Shown here piece after piece: positions 26,722 to 35,696 of a stretch of DNA of 35,696 nucleotides. The stretch covers positions 1-35,696 of the forward strand of contig JAGGVK010000053.1 in assembly GCA_021158045.1 (NCBI GenBank). The letters run 5' to 3'. The notes beneath the pieces are model-generated. The model was not told the origin of the DNA and did not search any database. It saw nothing but the letters and a program-made list of their open reading frames with translations. A program made the position numbers and the translations under genes. Each line of letters starts with the position of its first letter. Within the stretch, counting starts at the first letter, position 1. This stretch comes from a bacterium (GTDB taxonomy: Bacteria; Patescibacteriota; Minisyncoccia; Minisyncoccales; CG1-02-41-26).

Positions 26722-27483
26722 ATGATTTCTGTCAAATCTAAAAAGGAGATTGAAATAATGAGCGAGGGAGGAAGGTTGTTGGCTGAAATTTTAGACGAGG
26801 TGTCAAAAGAAATTAAGCCAGGAATTACTACTCAAGAATTAGATAAACTAGCGGAGGAACTTATTTTGAAAGCAGGTGCGAAACCTGCTTTTAAAGGATA
26901 CAATGGCTTTCCGAATACCCTTTGTACGTCAGTTAACGAGGTGGTTGTTCACCAAATTCCTTCCCGTTACAAGCTGAAAGAAGGGGATATTATTACCTTA
27001 GATATAGGCCTTGTGTTCAAAGGCTTTTTTAGCGATATGGCAAAAACATATCCGGTGGGCAGAGTTAGCCCGGAAGTTTTAAGGTTGATTCGCGTAACTA
27101 AAAAAGCGCTGAAGTTTGCTATTAAAAAGTCAAGAGAGGGGAATACTTTTGGCGACATTGGAAACACAATACAAAGATATGTTGAGTCTCAGGGGTTTGG
27201 TGTAGTCAGAGAGCTTTGCGGGCATGGTATTGGCAGAAATTTGCATGAAGAGCCCGAGGTTCTAAATTATGGAAAGCGCCATAAAGGGCCCAAAATTAAA
27301 GAGGGAATGACCTTTTGTATTGAACCTATGGTTACTATGGGCGATTGGCATCTCGTGCAGTTTAAAGATGGTTCTGGCTGGAAAACTCGAGATGGTTCTC
27401 TATCTTGCCATTTTGAGCATGAAATAGCTGTAACAAAAAATGGCCCCATTGTTCTAACAGAACTTAAAAAGGCTCTGAAGTGA
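26722..27483 (+). CDS. map: Type I methionine aminopeptidase
   Basis: GYNGFPNTLCTSVNEVVVHQIP, DIGLVFKGFFSDMAKT, GHGIGRNLHEEPEVLNYG. Confidence 0.95.
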   Translation: MISVKSKKEIEIMSEGGRLLAEILDEVSKEIKPGITTQELDKLAEELILKAGAKPAFKGYNGFPNTLCTSVNEVVVHQIPSRYKLKEGDIITLDIGLVFKGFFSDMAKTYPVGRVSPEVLRLIRVTKKALKFAIKKSREGNTFGDIGNTIQRYVESQGFGVVRELCGHGIGRNLHEEPEVLNYGKRHKGPKIKEGMTFCIEPMVTMGDWHLVQFKDGSGWKTRDGSLSCHFEHEIAVTKNGPIVLTELKKALK

Positions 27484-27540
27484 GTTCTTAAATCAACAAG
27501 TTTTCTGGCATTTTTTCTCTCTGTCGTTACAATGAGCCTT

Positions 27541-28010
27541 CCTCTCTTGTCATTGCGAGGAGTCTTCCTCTCTTGTCATTGCGAGGAAGGAGCGCAGCGA
27601 CTGACGAAGCAATCTCTTACGCCTGTCATCACAAGAGCTGTAGCATCCCTTAGCCACGAGCGAAGCGTGATGGGACAGGCAGTAAAAATGAAAGATGAAA
27701 AGTGAAAAATGAAAAACTAAAATCTAAAATTAAAAGAAACTTTGCATTTTGAATTGTCATTTTGAGATTTGAGATTTGAGATTTGAGATTTAACTGGGGT
27801 TCTTCGCTTAACGGCTCAGAATGACAATTGGTAGTTGTTCCATAACGAAGCAATGAGATTGCCGCGTCGTCCCGCCTTCGGCGGAACTCCTCGCAATGAC
27901 AAAAAGGAGCATCATTGTGAGGAACCTCCCTCTCTTGTCATTGCGAGGAAGGAGCGCAGCGACTGACGAAGCAATCTCTTTCCCTCTGTCATCTGAGCGA
28001 AGCGAAGTAT
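27541..28010. repeat. Cluster of dispersed intergenic repeats between map and the galT-like gene
   Basis: TCATTGCGAGGAAGGAGCGCAGCGACTGACGAAGCAATCTCTT at about 27575-27617 and 27940-27982; AAATCTCAA-type tandem (reverse orientation) around 27765-27792. Confidence 0.9.
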
Positions 28011-28079
28011 CTCCAGTATTTTATTTTTTAGTAGTTGGTGTATAATAGAATGTGAAAAAGCCTATTTTATAAAGAGAAT

Positions 28080-29189
28080 ATGAAAAATCGCTTTCATCAA
28101 AAAAATTCTAAAAAAACTCATCATCTTAACTCGCGTAAGAAACGAACTCTACAAGAGAATAGCATATCCAAAAGAGCGAATTTTCCATCTGAGCTTCGGT
28201 TTGACCCTATGGGTAGAGACTGGGTGGTAATTGCTACAGGTCGGGCAAAGCGTCCAGAAACTCTCAAATGGGCTGAGCAAACAGAAGAAAAAGTGTCTGA
28301 ATCGGATTGTCCTTTTTGCCATATGGAAACTCAGAAATTTCCTACTTTAATCTTTTCCCATGGCAAGAGAGTTTTGAGGTCTAAAAATGTTCCAAAAAAT
28401 TGGACAACAGTTTCTATTCCTAATAAATTTCCTGCCTTCCAATCCTCAGATTCTTTAGGCGAGAGAAGAGAAGGGCCTTATAAGATAATGAGAGCAGTTG
28501 GTTTCCATGAGGTAGTTATAACTCGCGACCATAAAAGGCATATCGCAAAGTTATCTATATCTGAAATAAAAGAATTAATTGATGTTTATCATTTGAGATA
28601 TTCGTTTTTGATGCGCCAAAAGCGTGTTAATTATGTTTCTATATTCTGTAATCATGGGGTAAGGGCTGGTGCTTCTATTGCCCATCCTCATTCTCAAATT
28701 ATAGCTGTTCCTCTTATTGACTCTGATTTGAGAAAAGCCCTTAATAATGCCAGAGAATATTATAAAATTCATAAGAAATGCGTTTACTGTGTGAGTAATG
28801 ATTGGGAGAGAAAACAAAAGAAAAGGATTGTTTTTGAAAATGAGAAGTTTTTAGCTATTTGCCCTTTTGCTTCTAAATCAGCTTTTGAAGTTATTATTTC
28901 TCCTAAGAAACATTCTTCCCGATTTGACGAGATAACAGAAGAGGAAAAATTTTCTTTGGCTGAAGCTTTTAAAGTTGTTTTATCAAAACTTGACAAGGGA
29001 TTAAATAATCCACCTTATAATTTTTATTTACATAGCGCTCCATGCGATGGTAAAAATTATAACTTTTACCATTGGCACTGGACAATTTTGCCAAAGACAA
29101 CTACCCCTGCCGGCTTCGAATTAGGTGTGAGAATAGAAATTTCTACCATTGAACCAGAAAAAGCGGCAGCGTATCTTAGGAAGCAATAA
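28080..29189 (+). CDS. galT: Galactose-1-phosphate uridylyltransferase-like protein (HIT superfamily)
   Basis: LRFDPMGRDWVVIATGRAKRP, CPFC, HPHSQIIAVP, HWHWTILPK. Confidence 0.82.
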   Translation: MKNRFHQKNSKKTHHLNSRKKRTLQENSISKRANFPSELRFDPMGRDWVVIATGRAKRPETLKWAEQTEEKVSESDCPFCHMETQKFPTLIFSHGKRVLRSKNVPKNWTTVSIPNKFPAFQSSDSLGERREGPYKIMRAVGFHEVVITRDHKRHIAKLSISEIKELIDVYHLRYSFLMRQKRVNYVSIFCNHGVRAGASIAHPHSQIIAVPLIDSDLRKALNNAREYYKIHKKCVYCVSNDWERKQKKRIVFENEKFLAICPFASKSAFEVIISPKKHSSRFDEITEEEKFSLAEAFKVVLSKLDKGLNNPPYNFYLHSAPCDGKNYNFYHWHWTILPKTTTPAGFELGVRIEISTIEPEKAAAYLRKQ

Positions 29190-29354
29190 AACAATAAAGG
29201 TAATAAGATAATAAGAAGTTTAATGGTTCAATGGTAGAAATTTCGGTTTCCCCCGTAGTGGACGCCACCCACCCGCCACCCTAACAGCGAGGCGAAGCCC
29301 GCTTTCGTTAAAACTTCAGCGAGGCGAAGAGGTTATCATGCATTTAACAATAAT

Positions 29355-30137
29355 ATGATGCCATTAATTATTGCGAATTTAAAGTGTAATCCTTCTACTC
29401 TAAGAGAGGCCAGGCGCCTTTTTATTTCTTTAAAAAAAGGATTGGGAAATATTAGGAAAGCACAAGTTGTTGTTTGTCCTCCTTTTTTATATATTCCAGA
29501 ACTTATTAAAATATTCGGCAGGGCTGGTAAGATAAAATTTGGCGCCCAGGATTGTTTTTGGGAAAAAGAAGGCGCCTTTACAGGAGAAGTTTCTCCTCTT
29601 TCTCTCAAAAGCATTGGAGTAAGCTTTGTTATTTTAGGTCATTCCGAGAGAAGAATAAATTTTGCAGAGAGCGATGAAATGATAAATAAAAAATTAAAAG
29701 CAGCATTATCTGTGGGTCTTTTGCCTATTTTGTGCGTTGGGGAGACGAAAAAGGAAAGGAGAGAGGGAAGAACTTTTCAAGTTTTGAAGAAGGAACTCCG
29801 AGTTGGCTTAAAAGGCGTTTCTGCCAAAAACGCTTCAAAAATAATCTTGGCTTACGAACCAATTTGGGCTATTGGGTCGGGAAAGCCCTGTGAGCTAAAT
29901 GAGATTATAGTAGAGGTGCTTTCCATAAGAAAAATTATTGCTGCTTTGTATAGAAAGAAAGTTGCCAGAGAAGTAAAAGTAGTTTATGGGGGCAGTATTG
30001 ATGCAGAGAATATATCTAAATATAGCACTGACTCTAATTTACAAGGTTTTTTGATAGGGGGGGCTTCTTTGAACTCTCGGGAGTTTATGAAAATTGTTGG
30101 AACAATAGTTAAAAAAAATTCGGATTTTAACTTTTGA
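29355..30137 (+). CDS. tpiA: Triosephosphate isomerase
   Basis: ANLKCNP, ILGHSERR, LAYEPIWAIGSGKP, VVYGGSIDAENI, GFLIGGASL. Confidence 0.94.
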   Translation: MMPLIIANLKCNPSTLREARRLFISLKKGLGNIRKAQVVVCPPFLYIPELIKIFGRAGKIKFGAQDCFWEKEGAFTGEVSPLSLKSIGVSFVILGHSERRINFAESDEMINKKLKAALSVGLLPILCVGETKKERREGRTFQVLKKELRVGLKGVSAKNASKIILAYEPIWAIGSGKPCELNEIIVEVLSIRKIIAALYRKKVAREVKVVYGGSIDAENISKYSTDSNLQGFLIGGASLNSREFMKIVGTIVKKNSDFNF

Positions 30138-30150
30138 ATTTACTAGAGAT

Positions 30151-30669
30151 ATGCCAAATATTGAAAAAGGCAGTTTTTACAATCCTACTCTTGGTAAAAT
30201 AAGTTTTGCTCGTGTCTGTCAGGAAATTCTCAATTATATGTTAGAGAAGCCTGATAGATTTTATGAAGTCGTAGTTGGATGCGATTCTTCTTCAGAAGAA
30301 ACACCTTCTTTTCCAGTGGCTATTGTTGTTTTGAGAGTTGGAGAAGGGGGAAGGTTTTTTCTGCGCAAAATTATAAGGTTTAACAAAGGAAAGAAGGTTT
30401 TTCATAATTTTCATCAGAGAATATTGCAAGAAATTTTATTGTCTTGTGAAATAGGATTATCTTTACGAGAGAAGTTGACTGAGAAAATTAACTCTTCGCA
30501 CAAGGAGTTGAATTACCAGTTTCGTTATATCCACGCTGATATTGGTGAAAATGGCCCTACTCGAGATATGATAAAAGAGGTTATTGGATTAATTCAAAGC
30601 AATGGTTTTGAAGCAAAAATAAAACCAGAATCCTTTGCAGCTTCAATAGTGGCTGACCGTTTTACCTGA
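30151..30669 (+). CDS. DUF458/YkuK family, RNase H-like fold protein
   Basis: FYNPTLGKISF, VVGCDSSS, IHADIGENGPTRDMIKEVIG. Confidence 0.72.
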   Translation: MPNIEKGSFYNPTLGKISFARVCQEILNYMLEKPDRFYEVVVGCDSSSEETPSFPVAIVVLRVGEGGRFFLRKIIRFNKGKKVFHNFHQRILQEILLSCEIGLSLREKLTEKINSSHKELNYQFRYIHADIGENGPTRDMIKEVIGLIQSNGFEAKIKPESFAASIVADRFT

Positions 30670-30769
30670 TTTTTAGGATTGCAAAGTTTTAGTAGAAGAT
30701 AAATGTTTGAAGAAGCTCTCAGCTTCTTTATTTTTTACGAAAATAAATTATACTGAATATGAAGCAAAA

Positions 30770-32659
30770 ATGACATCCAAAGAATTACGAAAAAGATTCC
30801 TAAATTTCTTTAAACAAAGAGGGCATAAGATTATTCCTTCAAGCTCTTTAATTCCTTTGTCTTCGACAGTTCTTTTCACATCTGCGGGTATGCAGCAGCT
30901 TTTGCCTTATTTATCAGGAGAAAAAGATGTGGTAAAAGATTTTGGCACACGGCATTTAGCTTCTTATCAAAAATGTCTTCGCACGGGTGATATTGAACTT
31001 ATAGGTGATGATACACACAATACTTTTTTCGAGATGCTGGGAAATTGGTCGATTGGGCAGGATGAAAAAGGAGAATATTTTAAAGAGAAAGCTATTAATT
31101 ATGCTTTGAATTTTTTCTGTGATGTTTTAGGGTTAAAAAGAGAGCGCTTATGGGTAACTGTTTTTAGCGGAGCAAAAAATATTCCCCCAGACAAGGAGTC
31201 TTTTGAAATATGGAAGAAATATGGGATACTCCCTTCTCATATTAGAAGTTTTGGTATGACGGATAATTTTTGGGGACCGGTTACAAAAGAAGGCCCTTGC
31301 GGCCCATGCACGGAGATTCATTATGATAGGGGGGAAGAATATGGTTGCGGTTATCCTGACTGTGGGCCTAATTGTCCTCGATGCCAGAGATTTGTAGAGC
31401 TGTGGAATTTGGTTTTTATGGAATATAATAAAAAGTTGAAAACCAAGAATTCTTACAATAGAACCATAGCGTTAAAACAGGCCTCTGAAAGTTTCCAATA
31501 CGAAAAACTGCCTCAAAAAAATGTTGATACTGGCATAGGCTTTGAAAGGCTGGCAGCCGTTTTAGAAGGGAAGCCTTCGGTTTATGAAACAGACATTTTT
31601 TGGCCGATTATTCAAGAGATAGAAAAGAAGTCTCCTGTAAATTATTTACAGCAAAAGAGAGTGTTTAGAATTTTAGCCGACCATTTGAGAGCTATAGTTT
31701 TTTTGGTTTCAGAAGGTGTTGTGCCAAGCAATTTAGATAGAGGGTATGTTTTAAGAAGAATTTTGCGCCGTATGATTAGATATTCTACTTTGCTCTTGCT
31801 TAAGGGAGTTTGGTATGCGGATTGTTTGAAGAGAATAGGAGAATATTACGAGGGAATCTATCCTAGCCTTCTCCAAAATGAAGAGAGGGTTATTACGGTT
31901 ATTGAAAATGAGAGAGAACAATTTGAAAGAACATTGCAAAAGGGGATGAAGCAGTTTAAGAAATTGATAGAATTTAAGCTCAAAAATGGAAAGCCAAAAA
32001 TTATTAGGGGAGAAGAAGCCTTCGAACTTTATGAGACTTATGGTTTTCCTCTTGAGCTGACTGTGCAATTAGCCCAAGAGAAAAATTTTTCGGTGGAGAG
32101 AGAAAACTTTTGGAAAACTTTTAAGGAACACCAGGAAATCTCTCGCCGGGGGGCGGAGAAGAAATTTGGAGGGCATGGAATAGAGAAAATACAAAGCAAA
32201 GAGGAAAAGATAAAAATTACAAAACTTCACACAGCCACCCATCTATTGCAAGCTGCTTTGAGAAAAGTTTTGGGTTCTCAAGTTAAACAGCAAGGTTCTG
32301 ATATTAATGAAGAGAGATTGCGGTTTGATTTCTCTTTTAATAGAAAGCTGACCGGCAAAGAACTTAAAGAGGTTGAGAATTTAGTAAATGAAAAAATAAA
32401 AGAGAACTTAGCGGTTAAATTTGATAAATTGCCGTTAGAAGAAGCTTTGAGATCTGGAGCTTTGGCTTTTTTTCGAGAAAAATACCCTTCAGTTGTTAAG
32501 GTTTATACTATTTTTAACCCAGAAACAAAAGAAGTTTTTTCTAAGGAGATATGCGCTGGTCCCCATGTGCGCACAACATCTCAATTAGGGCATTTTAAGA
32601 TTTTAAAAGAACAATCTTCAGAAAGGGGAGTAAGGAGAATTCGGGCTACTTTAGAGTAG
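30770..32659 (+). CDS. alaS: Alanine--tRNA ligase lacking the C-terminal C-Ala domain
   Basis: LRKRFLNFFKQRGHKIIPSSSLIP, FFEMLGNWSIG, GPCGPCTEIHYDRG; ends after editing-domain CAGPHV...RRIRATLE. Confidence 0.93.
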   Translation: MTSKELRKRFLNFFKQRGHKIIPSSSLIPLSSTVLFTSAGMQQLLPYLSGEKDVVKDFGTRHLASYQKCLRTGDIELIGDDTHNTFFEMLGNWSIGQDEKGEYFKEKAINYALNFFCDVLGLKRERLWVTVFSGAKNIPPDKESFEIWKKYGILPSHIRSFGMTDNFWGPVTKEGPCGPCTEIHYDRGEEYGCGYPDCGPNCPRCQRFVELWNLVFMEYNKKLKTKNSYNRTIALKQASESFQYEKLPQKNVDTGIGFERLAAVLEGKPSVYETDIFWPIIQEIEKKSPVNYLQQKRVFRILADHLRAIVFLVSEGVVPSNLDRGYVLRRILRRMIRYSTLLLLKGVWYADCLKRIGEYYEGIYPSLLQNEERVITVIENEREQFERTLQKGMKQFKKLIEFKLKNGKPKIIRGEEAFELYETYGFPLELTVQLAQEKNFSVERENFWKTFKEHQEISRRGAEKKFGGHGIEKIQSKEEKIKITKLHTATHLLQAALRKVLGSQVKQQGSDINEERLRFDFSFNRKLTGKELKEVENLVNEKIKENLAVKFDKLPLEEALRSGALAFFREKYPSVVKVYTIFNPETKEVFSKEICAGPHVRTTSQLGHFKILKEQSSERGVRRIRATLE

Positions 32660-32684
32660 TTATATTTTATGTTAAAATAAACAT

Positions 32685-33890
32685 ATGAGTTCTATTTTTT
32701 CTAAAATCTTTTCTAAAAAACAACCTTCTCAAAACATTTTCTCAAAGAAAAATAAGTTTCTTCTTATCAATATAGGCGCCAATCAAATAGAAGGTTTAAT
32801 TTTTAATTCATCTAAGAAGTTTCTTCAAATTATTGATTATAAAATAGAGCCTATAGAATGCTTTGGGGTGTTTGAGTCGCGTGATTTTAACTCAGATGTA
32901 ATTAGAAAAGCATTCTCTGCCCTTTTTGATAACCTAAAAATAAAAAAGGGTGAGTTCTCAAAGGTGCTTGTAGGGTTGCCCCCGGAAATTTTGAAAGCAA
33001 GAATAAGTTATGTAGATTTGCACAGAACAAGAGATAGTATTATAGATGTGAAAGAATCAGAAGATATTTTGCAGTTTGTTTACCAAGAATCAGATAAATT
33101 ATACCACCGCCAAATTTTGGAAAAATACAAAATACTGCCGGAAGATTTTCTTTTTCTGAGGAGGAAAATTTTGGGTATTAAAATTAACGGTTACAAAGTG
33201 CCCGCTATTTTGGGATATAAGGGAAAATTGCTTGAGTTTAGAGTGCTTAGCTTGTTTGGTTTTACTGAACAGGTTAAAAGATATCAGGGATTTCTCAAAG
33301 AATTTGGTTTTCAGGATATTGAGTTCTTTCATGAATCTGAAGGAATTGTTGCTGAACTGAAAAGGGGGCAAAAATTTTTTGGAGTTTTAATTGATATTAA
33401 TTCTTCCAGCACTCAGATTTTTTGGATTAAAAATAGTGCTTTATACTGGATAGGAGATTTTAAGATAGGAGATTCTCTTTTCCAAGAAGCGCTCTCTAAA
33501 CATTTCGGTATGGATAAATCCTTAATAAGTGAATTGGAAGGTAAGTTTCTGGAAGGAAAGGTTAGCAGAGGTTTACAGGAAGAACTCCGAGAACTTTTTG
33601 CTCCCTTGTTTTTCAAATGGGTTACTGGGCTAAAACAAGAACTTGCCTCATTGGAAAAATTGGGTTTTGTGCCTCCTCAAATATTTTTCTTCTGGGGAAA
33701 GAGTGTTGTGCCCATACTTTTCCAATACCTTAAAAAGGATATCGATTGGGGAGGATTGATGTTTTCTAAAAATATGAAGATTTCATTCATATTGCCGCGC
33801 AATTTGCAAGTTAAAGGTCCTACTGCTTGGTTAAAGAATCCAGGCTTTACAAGGACAATATTATTGGCTCGAGCTTCTATTTATGATTAA
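32685..33890 (+). CDS. Actin-like ATPase-fold protein (FtsA/PilM-like), divergent
   Basis: LLINIGANQIEGLIF, FGVLIDINSSSTQIFWIKNSALYWIGDFKIGDSLFQEALSKHFG resemble phosphate-1/phosphate-2 regions of the FtsA/PilM group. Confidence 0.6.
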   Translation: MSSIFSKIFSKKQPSQNIFSKKNKFLLINIGANQIEGLIFNSSKKFLQIIDYKIEPIECFGVFESRDFNSDVIRKAFSALFDNLKIKKGEFSKVLVGLPPEILKARISYVDLHRTRDSIIDVKESEDILQFVYQESDKLYHRQILEKYKILPEDFLFLRRKILGIKINGYKVPAILGYKGKLLEFRVLSLFGFTEQVKRYQGFLKEFGFQDIEFFHESEGIVAELKRGQKFFGVLIDINSSSTQIFWIKNSALYWIGDFKIGDSLFQEALSKHFGMDKSLISELEGKFLEGKVSRGLQEELRELFAPLFFKWVTGLKQELASLEKLGFVPPQIFFFWGKSVVPILFQYLKKDIDWGGLMFSKNMKISFILPRNLQVKGPTAWLKNPGFTRTILLARASIYD

Positions 33891-35157
33891 AAAGTTTTTT
33901 GACATTATCCCTCCTGCAAAAATAAAAGAAAGGCCCGCTAAAACAGTTTCTGGAGCCTATCCTGCTTCAAAAAAGAAGCCTTCCTTGAGAAAAAAGAGGT
34001 CTCTTTCAAAGATATTAACATTGGCAATAGCATTGTTGCTGTTTTTTACTGGCCTTGTTTTGTTCTTGAGCTTTAACTCTAAAGCTACTATAGTTTTGAT
34101 GCCATACGAAAATCCTATTGAAGCTGAAAAGATGGTTTCTGCTTCTTCTGAAACTGGTTCATTTAGCCTTGAAAAAGGAATTGTGGAGGCAAAAATTCTA
34201 AAAGTGGAGGAAACTGACATAGACAGATTTTCTTCAACTGGGGAGAAAACAAAAAAAGGAAAGGCGCATGGCGTTTTGCGCATTTATAATAAAGTAACAC
34301 CCTCAAGGAGTATTGTTTTTAGAGCAAACACTCGTTTTTTATCTTCAGAAAATTCAAGAATGTTCATTTGTCCACAAAAAATATATATTCCCGGAAGCTA
34401 TATAAAAGACAAGAAGGTTATGCCAGGAACTGTAGATGTTGAAGTAGAAGCTGTTGAGCCAGGAGAAAGTTACAATATAGCTCCTTCAAAATTTTCTATT
34501 CCTGGGCTTGCGGGCACTTCACTTTATTATAGCGTGTATGCGGAATCAAAATCGCCTTTTTCTGGAGGGTTTACGAAGAAAGTCAAAGTTGTAAGTGAAA
34601 AAGATATTTCTGGAGCCAAAGATATTTTGCAAAAAAGGCTCTTCACAAAAGCTAAGGAGGATTTGGAAAAAAAGGCACCTGATAATTTTAGTTTATCAGA
34701 AGAGTCTATTTTAGAGAGTTCGCCTCAGATATCTTGCCAACAGAAAATTGGAGATGTAAGTGATAGTTTTTTTTGCCAGGGAAGCACAACGATTCAAGCT
34801 ATGGCTTTTAATTCATTCCAGTTAAATGAACTTGCGAAGAATTTTATCCTTTCTAAAGCTTCTCCTGATAAAAAAATTAATGAAAAAAGTATCTCTTTCC
34901 ATTACGATGTGCATCATATGGATATCCAACATAAAAAAGCAGAGCTTCTTCTGAAAGTTTCCGCAAAAACCTACAAAGAGATTGATAGAGAATCATTTTT
35001 TTCAAAGATTAAAGGCAAATCAATTGGAGATGTTAAGAAAATTATCTTTGAAAACTATCCTTGGATTAAAAGTTCAAAAATAAAAGTGTTTCCGTTTTGG
35101 TCACATATTATCCCTAAGGACAAAAATAGAATTTATGTCCAAATTGTTTTAGAATAG
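33883..35157 (+). CDS. Bitopic membrane protein, baseplate-J-like extracytoplasmic region
   Basis: Cytosolic basic N-terminus, TM ILTLAIALLLFFTGLVLFLSF, then VEVEAVEPGESYNIAPSKFSIPGLAG resembling baseplate J repeats; overlaps the upstream gene by 8 nt. Confidence 0.55.
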   Translation: MIKKFFDIIPPAKIKERPAKTVSGAYPASKKKPSLRKKRSLSKILTLAIALLLFFTGLVLFLSFNSKATIVLMPYENPIEAEKMVSASSETGSFSLEKGIVEAKILKVEETDIDRFSSTGEKTKKGKAHGVLRIYNKVTPSRSIVFRANTRFLSSENSRMFICPQKIYIPGSYIKDKKVMPGTVDVEVEAVEPGESYNIAPSKFSIPGLAGTSLYYSVYAESKSPFSGGFTKKVKVVSEKDISGAKDILQKRLFTKAKEDLEKKAPDNFSLSEESILESSPQISCQQKIGDVSDSFFCQGSTTIQAMAFNSFQLNELAKNFILSKASPDKKINEKSISFHYDVHHMDIQHKKAELLLKVSAKTYKEIDRESFFSKIKGKSIGDVKKIIFENYPWIKSSKIKVFPFWSHIIPKDKNRIYVQIVLE

Positions 35158-35212
35158 CGAGAAGTATATAGAAATTAGCTGCTATTTTGAATATCCCTAA
35201 TTGTTATTCTGA

Positions 35213-35696
35213 GCCGTTAGGCGAAGAACCCCAGTTAAATCTCAAATCTCAAATCTCAAATCTCAAAATCACCCTGAAGCAGAACAAGTTCGCTACAGGG
35301 CAGGCAATTCGAAATTCAAAATTACATAGAAAGTTCTAAATCCGAAATCCCAAACAAAACTAAATGAGAAATCAAAAATCAAAAATCTAAAGGGCGTTGC
35401 TTAGCTAAGCTAAGCAACGCCCAAAGTAGCGCTCCACTCAGGATGACAGAGGAAAAGGGATTGCTTCGTCAGTCGCTTCGCTCCTTCCTCGCAATGACAA
35501 GAGGGAGAATCGCTTCGCTCCTTCCTCGCAATGACAGGGAGGGAGAGAACTGCAATAACCTCCTTTTTGTCATTGCGAGGAGCTCCGCCGAAGGCGGGAC
35601 GACGCGGCAATCTCATAGCTTCGTCATGGAACGACCACCAATTGTCATTCTGAGCCGTTAGGCGAAGAACCCCAGTTAAATCTCAAATCTCAAATC
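35213..35696. repeat. Dispersed repeat cluster at window end
   Basis: TTCTGAGCCGTTAGGCGAAGAACCCCAGTTAAATCTCAAATCTCAAATC occurs at about 35216-35264 and 35648-35696; inverted counterpart at about 27776-27830. Confidence 0.9.
35392..35422. repeat. 31-nt perfect palindrome GGGCGTTGCTTAGCT-A-AGCTAAGCAACGCCC
   Basis: 15-bp arms around a single central base. Confidence 0.9.

Overview
The window looks like a chromosomal segment of a Candidate Phyla Radiation (Patescibacteria/Parcubacteria-like) bacterium. This placement rests on small AT-rich genes, no uL30 between rpsE and rplO, and standard use of TGA as stop. Backbone: rpsU, ybeY, ftsA, ftsZ, rnpB (RNase P RNA), lepA, a divIC/ftsL-like gene, tRNA-Gly(CCC), tRNA-Thr(CGT), a 6S-like RNA, rpmB(-), a site-2 protease, the str/S10/spc operons (rpsL through secY-adk-map), a galT-like gene, tpiA, a DUF458/YkuK gene, alaS, and an actin-like plus bitopic membrane protein pair. 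The most unusual signal is a family of short (about 108-212 bp) noncoding elements rich in hairpins. They sit exactly at the ends of translation genes: 5' of fusA, 3' of fusA, 5' of rplN, and probably 5' of rpsU. In the three complete cases the layout is the same: direct copy of the gene end (39-111 bp) - element starting GTCGC - a 10-13 bp inverted copy of the breakpoint - spacer - intact gene end. Stems covary between copies. At the fusA 3' end the displaced copy differs from the functional one almost only at synonymous positions, as if the element had supplied a recoded gene end. A related inverted footprint lies across the galT stop codon, and rpsQ and rpsE share a duplicated 3' terminus. 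Other points of note: an FtsZ with no C-terminal tail next to a normal FtsA, charged extensions on the exit-tunnel proteins uL22 and uL23, an orphan Phd-like gene between fusA and tuf, and dense dispersed repeats. All calls come from reading the sequence and the supplied ORF track; no searches were run.
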